Assembly: GCF_023516435.1 (NCBI RefSeq)
Contig: NZ_CP097332.1
Location: 2,542,001 to 2,606,000, forward strand
Origin: Jatrophihabitans telluris
GTDB lineage: Bacteria; Actinomycetota; Actinomycetes; Mycobacteriales; Jatrophihabitantaceae
Length of the DNA stretch: 64,000 nt
Direction of reading: 5' to 3'
Positions 9,002 to 18,100 of this stretch are shown here, in pieces. The translations under genes were made by a program, and so were the position numbers. The notes beneath the pieces were generated by a model. It saw only the letters and a program-made list of their open reading frames with translations. It was not told the DNA's origin and made no database searches. The stretch's first letter is position 1; each line of letters opens with the position of its first letter.

Positions 9002-10666
9002 ATGAGCACCACTCTGAACAGTGCCGCCGCGCCCCACGACCGGACCGGACGCGAGCTACACCGCTCGGTCGGGCTGTTCGGACTGATGTTCATCGCCCTC
9101 GGTTCGATCATCGGCTCCGGCTGGTTGCTGGGCGCCCTCGGCGCGGCACAATCGGCCGGCCCTGCATCGCTACTGTCCTGGATCCTTGCCGCGATGCTGC
9201 TGATCGTGCTGGCTCTGATTCACGCAGAGTTGGGTGCTGCCTACCCAGTCGCCGGTGGAACGGCCCGGTTTCCCTACTTCGCGTTCGGCACGCTCGCGGG
9301 GTTCACGGCCGGCTGGGCTGCCTACCTGCAGGCGGTCACGATCGCTCCCATCGAGGTCGAGGCGAGCATTTCCTACCTGGCCAGCACTGGCTGGGCCAAG
9401 AAGCACCTGCATCTCCTGCACGGAAACGGCACATTGACCGCCGTAGGCGTGCTGGTGGCTTCTGCTGCGATGCTGCTGTTCACCATCGTCAACCTCATGG
9501 GCGCCAAACTGCTCGCCGCAAGCAATAACGTTCTGGTTATCTGGAAGCTCGCGGTCCCCATCCTCGCGATCGTCGTCATCATGTCGCTCTCCTTCCACGC
9601 TTCCAATTTCCATGCCGGGGGCGGGTTCATGCCCTACGGCGTGCACGGAGTATTTGCGGCCCTGCCCGCGGGAGTCGTGTTCTCGCTTCAAGGATTCGAA
9701 CAAGCGGTCCAGATGGCCGGCGAAGCGCGCAATCCTCGCAGGGACATCTCCCGCGCCATCATCTCCGCCATGTTCATCGGGGCGGCGGTTTACATTCTGC
9801 TCGAGGTTGCGTTTATCGGCGGCCTCGCGCCGAAGAACCTGGTGCACGGCTGGGCCAACCCGATCGGCGCGGGAGATTTCGGTCCCTACTACACACTGGC
9901 GCTGGCGGCCGGCGCCGGGTGGCTTGCGACCATCCTGTTGATCGACGCGGTGATATCTCCGTGCGACACCGGGTTGATCTACTTGGGAACCTCGGCTCGG
10001 TTGTCTTATGCGCTGGGCGAGGAGGAGGTCCTCAGCGACAAGCTCACTCAGACCAACCGCCGGGGCGTTCCTACCTACTCGATCCTGCTGGCCTTCGTCA
10101 TCGGCGAGATCACGTTTCTGCCCTTCCCCAGCTGGAGTTCGCTCGTGGGCCTCGTCACGGGGGCAACCGCGATCATGTACGCGTTTGCGCCGGTCTCGCT
10201 CGCGGCCCTGCAAGCACGCGATCCCGACCGCCCGCGCCCCTACCGGCTACCGATGCCCAAAGTCCTCAACCCGGTTGGCTTCGTCGCGGCGAACTTGATC
10301 ATCTACTGGGGTGGGTTCGAGGCGACCTGGAAGCTGCTCACCGCGATCTTCGTAGGACGGGTGTTGTTCGAGATCACGCTGCGCCGCGCCAAGGACGTGC
10401 GCCGAGCGGATATCGACTGGCGGGCGGCGTCCTGGATCTGGCCCTGGCTGATCGGAATCACCATCATCGGATTGATCGGTCGCTACGGTAAAGGCGCGCA
10501 TCACGCGCTGCCCAACTGGATCGACCTGCTCGTGGTTGCAGCATTCAGCCTCGTCATCTTCTACTACGCGGTCAGCCTGGCGATGGGCTCCGAGCAGATC
10601 AAAGCGGCAGTGGACAGCGAAGAACGTCAGATGGCTGAACTCGCCGACCTGAACCTGCCGGCCTGA
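9002..10666 (+). CDS. APC-family amino acid/polyamine permease
   Basis: A 554-residue transporter with about twelve membrane segments. The first carries the APC consensus (FIALGSIIGSGWLLG). The segment GVVFSLQGFEQAVQMAGEARNPRRDI is the typical APC helix followed by the conserved E-A-R/K-N-P loop. GGGAGG-type ribosome-binding sequence GGGAGG (8992-8997) precedes ATG 9002. The gene is monocistronic and convergent with the histidine kinase gene 61 bases downstream. Substrate specificity cannot be read from the sequence. Confidence 0.88.
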   Translation: MSTTLNSAAAPHDRTGRELHRSVGLFGLMFIALGSIIGSGWLLGALGAAQSAGPASLLSWILAAMLLIVLALIHAELGAAYPVAGGTARFPYFAFGTLAGFTAGWAAYLQAVTIAPIEVEASISYLASTGWAKKHLHLLHGNGTLTAVGVLVASAAMLLFTIVNLMGAKLLAASNNVLVIWKLAVPILAIVVIMSLSFHASNFHAGGGFMPYGVHGVFAALPAGVVFSLQGFEQAVQMAGEARNPRRDISRAIISAMFIGAAVYILLEVAFIGGLAPKNLVHGWANPIGAGDFGPYYTLALAAGAGWLATILLIDAVISPCDTGLIYLGTSARLSYALGEEEVLSDKLTQTNRRGVPTYSILLAFVIGEITFLPFPSWSSLVGLVTGATAIMYAFAPVSLAALQARDPDRPRPYRLPMPKVLNPVGFVAANLIIYWGGFEATWKLLTAIFVGRVLFEITLRRAKDVRRADIDWRAASWIWPWLIGITIIGLIGRYGKGAHHALPNWIDLLVVAAFSLVIFYYAVSLAMGSEQIKAAVDSEERQMAELADLNLPA

Positions 10667-10727
10667 GCCGTCCTTCCGAGGCGTTCCCTGGGCGCACCGC
10701 GATCGCGGCGAGCCGACTTCCGCGGCG

Positions 10728-12047
10728 TCAGCCCGTCGCGCCGACGACCGGGGCGCTGGGGACCGGCGCTCCATCGGGTCGGGGCGGGATCAGCAGCGTG
10801 AACGTCGGTGGATCCGTTGCGGTCACGATGAGACGCGCCGCCGCGGTCTCGGCGATGGCCCGCGCCAGCGGCAGTCCGATTCGCGAGCCGGCACCAACTC
10901 GTTCGGCGAACAGGGACTGGGCCGCCACGGTCAGCGGGGGCCCGTCCTGCGACACATCGATGGCCAGCGACCCGAGCGCGTCACGGACTACCACCGAAGC
11001 CGTCCCCTGGCCGTGCACCCCCGCGTTGTCGATCAGCACGTTCAGGATCTGGCGGGCAGCGTCCGGGCGCAGAAAGGCCGGCGGAAGGTCACCCTCGACG
11101 CGCACACTGAGCGTGCGCCCCGGACCGGCGAACGTGCTCTGCCAGCGTTGCTCGACATGAGCCACGAGGTCGGGAATGGACAGCGGCTCGTCTGGGCGGG
11201 GTGCACCACGAACCAGATGCAGCATGTCAGTCACGGTCAGCTCGAGGCGCTCGATGATGTGTTGTGCCTCGGCGATGGCCGCGGCGTTGTCGTGCGGGGT
11301 GGCCGCGGCTCGTTCGAGCACCAGTCGCAGGCCGGTCAGCGGGGTCCGGAGTTGGTGGGAGGCATCGCCGGCCAGAGCCCGTTCGCGGGCGAGCAACATC
11401 CGCAGCCGGGCTGCGGCGCGCTCCATGGACTGGTTCACCGAATCGATCTCGGCGATCCCGACGGGCACGGCCTGCGCGGTGAAGTCGCCCTCACCGACTC
11501 GTTCGGCCGCTAGGGACAGCTGCTCCAGCGGACGCGCGAGCCGACTGGCCTGGCGGCGAGCCAGAATCCCGGCCGCGGCCAGGCCGAGTGCGGCCAGGAC
11601 CACGAGCGCCACCCAGCTCAAACCGATCTGCCAACGGGTTGCGCTCACTGAGCGGGTGGCCAGTACAGCACCGGTAACCGTGTCCTGGTCGATGACAGGC
11701 ACGGAAATCACGATCTCGTCGCCGACCGTGTTCTGCTGCGCGGTGCCGGCCAGTGCGCCGCGTACCGCAGCGGCGCCACGCGGCTCGTTGACCCCGCTGA
11801 TGAAACGACCGTCCGGGCCGTAGAGCCCGACGCGCACACCGCCGATGGGCCGTTCCAGCTGTGCCAGCCTCGCTCCGGACGTGACGTTGTCCGCTGCGGC
11901 CGAGGCGACGGCATACGCGATCCGCTGCAGGTCACTTCGCTCGCGGGCCCGGAAGTAGTACGAGGCGCCCAGAGCGAGCGGGACCGCGAACAGCAGGATG
12001 CAGAGCAAGCTCGACAGCACGGTCAACGAGACGATGCGGCGACGCAT
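10728..12047 (-). CDS. Sensor histidine kinase
   Basis: A 439-residue membrane kinase. Transmembrane segment 1 is near residues 7-30 (SLTVLSSLLCILLFAVPLALG), an extracytoplasmic sensor of roughly 110 residues follows, then transmembrane segment 2 (WVALVVLAALGLAAAGIL), HAMP, and the H-box DASHQLRTPLTGL with the phospho-acceptor His. The N-box is ILNVLIDNAGVHG; the G-boxes are shortened (QDGPP, GSRIGLPLARAI). ATG 12047 is preceded by GGGAGGTGG. It is the last gene of an operon 33-44 bases downstream of two response regulator genes. The stimulus is unknown; the neighbouring copper-protein operon is a candidate target. Confidence 0.88.
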   Translation of the reverse strand: MRRRIVSLTVLSSLLCILLFAVPLALGASYYFRARERSDLQRIAYAVASAAADNVTSGARLAQLERPIGGVRVGLYGPDGRFISGVNEPRGAAAVRGALAGTAQQNTVGDEIVISVPVIDQDTVTGAVLATRSVSATRWQIGLSWVALVVLAALGLAAAGILARRQASRLARPLEQLSLAAERVGEGDFTAQAVPVGIAEIDSVNQSMERAAARLRMLLARERALAGDASHQLRTPLTGLRLVLERAAATPHDNAAAIAEAQHIIERLELTVTDMLHLVRGAPRPDEPLSIPDLVAHVEQRWQSTFAGPGRTLSVRVEGDLPPAFLRPDAARQILNVLIDNAGVHGQGTASVVVRDALGSLAIDVSQDGPPLTVAAQSLFAERVGAGSRIGLPLARAIAETAAARLIVTATDPPTFTLLIPPRPDGAPVPSAPVVGATG

Positions 12048-12078
12048 AGCGGCCCACCTCCCCCGCCGAGGTCGATTC

Positions 12079-12807
12079 TCACTGATGCTCCGCGGGGTCG
12101 GACTCGAGGCGAAAGCCACGCCCGCGCACAGTGACGATCCGCGGACAACGCACCGCCGCTGCCACAGAAGCAGCCGTTAACCGCCGTCGCAACATCGACA
12201 GGTGCACATCGATCGTCTTGTTCGCCGCGATCGAGGCATCTCCCCACACCTCCAAGGCCAGCGACCAGCGGGAGACCAGGCTGCCACGCTCGGCGGCCAG
12301 CGCGCTGAGCAGGTCGAATTCCCGCGCCCGCAAGGCGACTGGGTGGCCGGCGAGCTCGACGACCCGGCGGGAACGATCGATGACCAGCGAGTCGAACCTC
12401 TGGGTGCGCGCGGCGTTTCCCGCGGCCGAACCCCGGCGCAGGTGGGCGCGCAGCCGCGCCTGCAACTCGTTGGTGCGAAAGGGCTTGGTCAGGTAGTCGT
12501 CGGCACCGGCCTCCAGAGCGACGACGACGTCGTTCTCCGCATCGCTGGCCGTGAGGATCACCATGACGACGTTGGGGTTGAGCGTGCGGATCTGCCGGCA
12601 GACGTCGAAGCCGTCGAGATCGGGCAGGCCCAGATCAAGCAGAACCAGTTCGAAGCGCACCTGGTCGGCCAACCGGAGCCCTTCGGTACCGTTCTGGGCC
12701 CACGCGATCTGGTGGCGGCTGTCTCGCAGCGTCGCCTGCAGCGCATTGCCGATGACCGGATCGTCCTCGATCAGCAGCATCATGGCCATCGCGTGAGGAT
12801 ATTTCAT
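12079..12807 (-). CDS. OmpR-family response regulator (canonical)
   Basis: A 242-residue transcription factor with receiver and winged-helix domains. The receiver has an acidic pocket (E14-D15-D16), phospho-acceptor D58 (LVLLDLGLP), Thr in ILTASD and Lys in LTKPF. The C-terminal domain ends in IVTVRGRGFRLE as in OmpR/PhoB proteins. It lies between an atypical response regulator and the histidine kinase in one operon (gaps 33 and 31 bases). No ribosome-binding site precedes ATG 12807. Internal Met codons at residues 7, 9 or 10 are alternative starts closer to the usual family N terminus. Confidence 0.88.
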   Translation of the reverse strand: MKYPHAMAMMLLIEDDPVIGNALQATLRDSRHQIAWAQNGTEGLRLADQVRFELVLLDLGLPDLDGFDVCRQIRTLNPNVVMVILTASDAENDVVVALEAGADDYLTKPFRTNELQARLRAHLRRGSAAGNAARTQRFDSLVIDRSRRVVELAGHPVALRAREFDLLSALAAERGSLVSRWSLALEVWGDASIAANKTIDVHLSMLRRRLTAASVAAAVRCPRIVTVRGRGFRLESDPAEHQ

Positions 12808-12840
12808 ACACCGGTTTTACGCGAGGGTCAGCCGCCGTGT

Positions 12841-13608
12841 TCAGCTGGCCACGAGGCGGTAGCCGTGGTTGCGGATGGTCTCGATGCTGTTGTCGGCCAG
12901 TTTCGCCCGCAACCGTCGCACGTACACATCGACCACGTTCGTGCCCGGATCGAAGTCGACCCCCCAGACGTCGGCCAACAGCTCGGGCCGGGTGCAGATC
13001 TGGCCACGCCGCTGCAGCAGATGCGACATCAGGACGAACTCTCGCTGGGACAGCTCGATAACGCGCCCCTTGACGATCAGGGCGCGACGGTGGGAATCAA
13101 GCTGCACGCTCTCGTTCCAGGCCGGGCGTTGAGGTGGCTCGACCAGTTGCGGTTGTGCGGCTGTCGACATGGGCAGGGCGGAATCGGGGCTGTTTCGAGC
13201 CGCGGGCGCGGACGACACGCTATGCGCCAACGAAAGATGGGCCGGGCGGTCCGCGCGGATCCGCGCGCGCAGCCGGGCCAACAACTCGTCGTTGGCGAAC
13301 GGCTTGGCCAGGAAGTCGATCGCGCCGGCGTCGAGCACGGCTACCCGCCGGTGCACGTCGGTCACCCCCGACACCACCATCACCCGGCTTTCCGGCTTGA
13401 CGGCAATCAACGCGCCGACCACGTGCTCACCGGCCACGTCCGGCAACGACAGTTCGAGCATCACCAGGTCGAAATCGCCGGTGATGGCGATCGCCAGTCC
13501 CTCGGTCCCGGTGCCCACCGCACAGACCTCGTGACCGGCGTCCTGGATCAGCCGTGACAGCAGCCCGCGCAAGGTCGCCTCTTGCTCCACCACGAGAATC
13601 CTGCTCAC
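12841..13608 (-). CDS. Atypical OmpR-family regulator, Glu at phosphoacceptor site
   Basis: A 255-residue receiver/winged-helix protein. The receiver keeps Lys102 (LAKPF) and Ser80, but the phospho-acceptor Asp is replaced by Glu52 (LVMLELSLP), and the acidic pocket reads E8-Q9 instead of D/E-D. The DNA-binding domain is intact (ELSQREFVLMSHLLQRRGQICTRPELL ... DVYVRRLRAKL ... IETIRNHGYRLV). A linker of about 45 residues rich in Ala/Ser/Pro joins the domains. GTG 13608 was chosen because VSRILVVEQE gives the usual receiver start; the frame is open to 13839 but the extension is poor coding. It is first in the operon with a canonical regulator and a kinase. Confidence 0.85.
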   Translation of the reverse strand: MSRILVVEQEATLRGLLSRLIQDAGHEVCAVGTGTEGLAIAITGDFDLVMLELSLPDVAGEHVVGALIAVKPESRVMVVSGVTDVHRRVAVLDAGAIDFLAKPFANDELLARLRARIRADRPAHLSLAHSVSSAPAARNSPDSALPMSTAAQPQLVEPPQRPAWNESVQLDSHRRALIVKGRVIELSQREFVLMSHLLQRRGQICTRPELLADVWGVDFDPGTNVVDVYVRRLRAKLADNSIETIRNHGYRLVAS

Positions 13609-13966
13609 GATAGCCCCCGATTTTCGACTCTCCAACGGGCCTGAAAACGCCCCGCACAGGGGAACTAAACCGGGTGTCCGCAGCGAGCTCAAGGGTTGCC
13701 GGGACTTTGTAACTTCCGCGTACGGCGGACCACCGAGCGAGGCTGGCGTGGTTGGCCCGCAAAAACCCGCGCGGGCAGAATCTCCCTGCGACAAGGGACG
13801 TTTGCCCGAGTTGCCGCGAACAATCGTCGCTGAGGGCAATCGGCTGCGCTCCGAGCGTGAGAGGCGGTCGAAGACCTGCCACGCTGTTTGCCGCGCGCCG
13901 CGGCAGGAGAATCCCTAACGAACAGTAAAGCCTTGACATACACCGTTAACTGTTTTGCCGGGCAGG
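13609..13966. promoter_or_regulatory. Intergenic region before regulator operon
   Basis: 358 bases between the end of the copper-protein operon and the regulator operon, both on the minus strand. A short A/T-rich stretch (13918-13960) contains an imperfect inverted repeat, AACAGTAAA (13921-13929) and TTAACTGTT (13946-13954), with one mismatch per 9-bp arm. This could be a regulator-binding site or contain the regulator-operon promoter. No obvious terminator was seen, so read-through from the upstream operon is possible. Confidence 0.4.
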
Positions 13967-14545
13967 TCAGCGGGCGAAGGAGCCGGTGACGCTGGAACTG
14001 GCCAGCGCCGAGGCCGAGATCGCCGACATCGCCTTGGCGGCGGGTAGGTGCGCTGACAGCGCCAGCCGCGTCCGAAGCGCGTAGACGGTGAATCGGTAGC
14101 GGTTCACGGTTCCGCTGCGAGGGCACGCCCCGACGTAGCCCACAGTTCCGTTGGACGCAGCCGAGACGACCGCACCGCTGGGTAGCGGCGCGGTGCCCAG
14201 GGTCCGCGTCGACGTAGGCAGGTCGGAGACCACCCACTGCAGCCAGGGCGCCGGCGTCACATCGAGATCCTGAAGCACGATGGCCCAGCCTGCTGTGCCG
14301 GCCGGCGCGGCCCCGTGCCAGACGAGTGGTGGCGCGTTACCGGCGCCGGTACACCCGTAGGTCAGCGGGATCATGGATTCGGCCGCGAACGCCGGACTGC
14401 TCAACGTCAGCGGCCCGTGCTCCGCGACGCCTGTGGCGTGATGGGTCGTGCAGCCGGTACCCGCGCCCAGGACAAGCAGGAGCGGCGCCACCGCGGCGAG
14501 CAGGCCATGCTTACCCGCTCGCCTCAGCGATCCGTCCCCAGCCAT
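13967..14545 (-). CDS. YbhB/YbcL-type PEBP-like exported protein
   Basis: A 192-residue protein of the phosphatidylethanolamine-binding/Raf-kinase-inhibitor-like family. Family motifs are visible: MIPLTYGCTGAGNAPPLVW, WAIVLQDLDVTPAPWLQWVV and the late NRYRFTVYAL. The N terminus has an Arg/Lys-rich start and a hydrophobic stretch ending in GAGTGC, which could be a weak lipobox (GTGC is not ideal). It is the last gene of the six-gene copper-protein operon; its ATG overlaps the preceding stop as TGATG. Its role there is unknown; family members bind small ligands or inhibit enzymes. Confidence 0.82.
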   Translation of the reverse strand: MAGDGSLRRAGKHGLLAAVAPLLLVLGAGTGCTTHHATGVAEHGPLTLSSPAFAAESMIPLTYGCTGAGNAPPLVWHGAAPAGTAGWAIVLQDLDVTPAPWLQWVVSDLPTSTRTLGTAPLPSGAVVSAASNGTVGYVGACPRSGTVNRYRFTVYALRTRLALSAHLPAAKAMSAISASALASSSVTGSFAR

Positions 14546-15114
14546 CAGCTCGAGACCTGAACGTGTTTGAGCGTCGCCCCGTCCTTCATGGTGATGCTGA
14601 CGTAATCACCCGTGTGCACAACGCCGCCGGCGTTTCCGTAGACGATGGAGTAGGTGCGACCGTCGGCAGTATCGCCGTGGTGAAAGTGCATCAGGACCGC
14701 GCTCGGCGTGACCCGACCGCTCGTGCCGTCCACCGTGATGGTCGGCAACTGGTTGGAGCCGGCGTCACCGAGGTGGATCTTCTCGGCCTTGTTCAGGTCG
14801 AGGACCTGATACCTGAGCTCCACCCCTCCCCCATCGGCCAGCAGGATGACGCCGGTGTAGCGGATCCCCCAGGACGACTCGATGGCCGGGCTCGCGGGGA
14901 CGGGCGCAGCCGGGTGCGCCACCGAGACCACCGGGGTACTGCGGTGATGCAGCGACAGCCGGGTGCCGACGATGGCGGTTACCAGCACCAGTAACACGAG
15001 GCCGAAGGCCAGCCGGCCTCGCACCGAAGCACTACGGCGTACGCCCGCCGGGGATGAGCCCGGCTCGGCCGGGGCCCGATCCTCCCGATCGAGGTCCTCG
15101 GTGATCGCGGTCAT
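14545..15114 (-). CDS. Membrane-anchored small protein of copper-protein operon
   Basis: A 189-residue protein. A cytoplasmic N-terminal tail of about 35 residues is followed by one membrane segment (LAFGLVLLVLVTAIVG) and an exported domain of about 130 residues with beta-rich character (GIRYTGVILLADGGGVELRYQVL ... VLMHFHHGDTADGRTYSIVYGN). The HFHH motif could bind metal. AGGAAGG lies 7 bases before ATG 15114. The stop overlaps the PEBP-like gene. I do not recognise the family. The position between the oxidase-like genes and PEBP-like gene suggests an accessory or metal-delivery role, which is inference. Confidence 0.75.
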   Translation of the reverse strand: MTAITEDLDREDRAPAEPGSSPAGVRRSASVRGRLAFGLVLLVLVTAIVGTRLSLHHRSTPVVSVAHPAAPVPASPAIESSWGIRYTGVILLADGGGVELRYQVLDLNKAEKIHLGDAGSNQLPTITVDGTSGRVTPSAVLMHFHHGDTADGRTYSIVYGNAGGVVHTGDYVSITMKDGATLKHVQVSS

Positions 15115-15166
15115 GTCAGATCCTTCCTGCTCGAGCATTGGTCGTGCTCCGATCGGCCATGACTGC

Positions 15167-18100
15167 TCAGACCGTCCCGTTGGATACGGCGCTCCAGTTG
15201 CCGGCAGCGTCCACCACCCGGACGTGCACGCTGCCGTGGGGCAGACCGCTGAGGGTGTAGGACTGGATGGCGGCGGAGTTGGCCGGACCCGGGAAGGTGC
15301 CGCTCGAGCCCGTGGCCAGCGTGACCGGATTCGCGTGGCCCTCGCCGGGATCGGCTCCGACGAACCATTCCGCCCCGACCAGCCCGGAGGCCGCCCCGTT
15401 GACCAGCACGTCATGGGCCCTCAGGACGACCGACGGCGTAGTGGCCGTCACCGCCAGACCCGCGGCGTAGGACCCGGCCGGCCCGGTGACGCCGAGGAAC
15501 TGGGTGGCCGTCAGCGACGTGTAGGCGTAAGTCTTCGCGCCGCCAGCAGCCCCTGTGATCACGATCGAGCCGGCCCCGGGGAAGCCCGCGGTAGACGTCA
15601 CCTGCAGCGCGCCGGTCTGGCGGGGTGCCTGCGACGCACCGGCGGTCGTCGTGCTCGCTGTGACGCCGGCGAAGGAGTCCACGGTCGGTGGGGTCTTGTC
15701 CAGGACGAGGTCGGTGGAGCTGAAGGGCCCCCAGTTGCCGGCGATGTCGCGAGCGTGGACCCACACCCGGACCAGGCCGTCCGGCAGGCTCTGCAGCGCC
15801 GACAGCGGCAGGAATGCGTCGGAGGCCTGGGTGGTGCTGACGTTCCACTTACCACCGGCCGGAGTCATCTCCGCACCGCGGCCGTAGACCACACACCCGG
15901 TGGGCAGGTCAGGCGTCTGGCTGGTGCATTGCACCGGATCCTGCACGGTGGTGCCCGGCGCGTGACTGGTGGTGTCCAGGAACGCCTCCGCCAGATCGAT
16001 GTTGGCCCAGGTCGAGGTCGCGGTCGCCTTGACGTTGAACGAGTCGAACAGCCCGAGGTTTCCGCTCGCGGCGGTGAACCCGTTGTTCACGGCCGGGGTG
16101 ATCGTCGGGATACCTGTTTCGGGACCCTTCTTGACCACGGTCAACTTCTGGTACGTCGCGGTGTCGACCGCGGTCGCGGACTGGGAGTACAGCCAGGGGC
16201 TCCACCGGCAGCTGCCCGGCACCGAGCAGGGAGTTCCGTCCGGCCCCTCCTGCGCGCGCACCATCACCCAGAAGCGGGCGCCGTCGCTCACGCCGTTCGG
16301 CAGCTTCGGCGGATTGATGAAGCCGGCGATCGGGAGCAGCGAATCGGGTGTATCCACCGGCAGGTTCGTGACCGTGGCGGCAGAGGTGGCGCACTTGTTC
16401 GCGTCGGCGGCCACCGGCGCGGTCTCGGTGCCGGCGGCCACGACGCAGGCCTGCGCCGCGCTGATCAACCAGCCCGGCAGCGACGAGGTTGCCGTGCCGT
16501 CCACGGCGATGTAGCCGGCTGGGATGACGTCGAGCGCGACGGTGTTACCGGTGCGGAAGACGTGATTACCCGTCACTACGGACGGATCGGCGGTGACCCC
16601 GGTGAACGTGGTGGTGGTCAGGCCGGTGTAGTGGAACTGGCCGAACTCGGTGTCACCGGCGGCTGGGCCGGAGGCGATGGTCATCCCCACAGTGAGCTGG
16701 CAGGCGTCACCGAAGACGGTGCAGTCAGCTGGGAATCCCGCGGTGGACTTCACGTTGAGAGTGCTGGGACCGGCTGCGACGGCGACGTCGTTGGAATCGG
16801 CGGTCACGCTCGTCGAACTGACCGGTCCCTGGGCGGACTGGGTGTTGCCGTTGGTGACAGCCGGGTCGATCGACAGGCCGGAGATCACCGCGTCGCGGCG
16901 AGCCAGCGCAAAGGACGCGCCGATGGCCGGACCGGCAACCCCGTTGGAATCGAGGGCTTGCAGCCACACGGTGTGGTCGCCGAAGACCCGGTCGGGTTCG
17001 GTGCCCAGCAGCTGGGTGAGCAGGTCGGCCGACACGGTGAACGACAGGGACGCGGTGCTGGCTCCAGCCGGGTCGGGTGCGGCTGTGGTGTGCTGCCACA
17101 GGCCGCCGGTTCCGGGCACACCGTCCAGGGCCCACTGCAACGAGGCCACCGTGGGCGTGGCGCCGGCGGCGGTCGGCTGCGCGCTGAAGGTGCCGGTGAC
17201 CGCCAACGTCGGGATCTGGCCGTTGTCGACGTTCGGCGTGCTCGCGCTGAAGGTGGGCGTGACGGTGGCCGCGGTACCGACCGGACCTCGATCGGACGCG
17301 GTGACTCCGTTGATCACGTTGAGATTGCCGTACATGCCGCCCAGCCCGCCCGCCGCTCCGTTGTTCAGGTGCAGGCCGGCGTCGAAGATCGGGTACTGGG
17401 CGTTCTTCGGAGCATCGCCCGGAATGCTGACGAACGCGTCCGAGGTCTCACCGGCGTTGAGGAACTCGGTCGTGTGCGTTTGAGTGCCGGGCAGCAGGTG
17501 AGCATCCCGCGCGGTCTCGGTCTGCGGCACTCCGAGCAGGTTCATGGCGTGCTCGCGCAACCCGAGGTCGGCGTAGCGCAACAACACCGTGTCACCGCGT
17601 GCGGCATCGAACCGAACCGCGTTGATCGTCGGGTCGAAGGCGAGATCGCTCGGGTCCAACGCGGTCTTGCTGGTGTCATAGGCGACGCCGTCGAGGAAGT
17701 AGTTGGTCGGGTGGTAGTTGCCGGTGTCGGTACCGAAGGGGTCGGCGGCGAAGTCGGCGTCGAGCTCGTTGAGCACCACCAGCTTCTCGCGGTCGAAGTA
17801 GTTGTTCGGGTCCTTGTTGGTCACGCAATCGGCGTTGACCGCCGCATCGTAGGCGCAGCGTGCCGAGTTCGAGGCAGTCGGCACGGACGGGCGCACGATG
17901 AGCACGCCGGACATGCCCATCGCCACCTGCCGAGCGCCGCCCGGGGTCAGGCCGGCCTCGTAGATGTAGGTCCCGGGACGAGTGAGGGTAAACGGCCCGG
18001 AGGACGGGTTGGACGGGCCCGTGGAGCCAGGGGCCACCCCGTTCGGGTCAGGGGACCCGATCAGGTCAGGGACGGTGATCGAAACGGTGCCGGCCCGCGG

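Noticed and set aside
10667-10727. Possible terminator between the APC and histidine kinase genes
   Set aside because: Only a short CGCGATCGCG palindrome is present, too small to call a terminator.
13933-13938. TTGACA hexamer on the plus strand as a promoter
   Set aside because: No plus-strand gene follows; both flanking operons run leftward, and no matching -10 element is seen at 17 bases.
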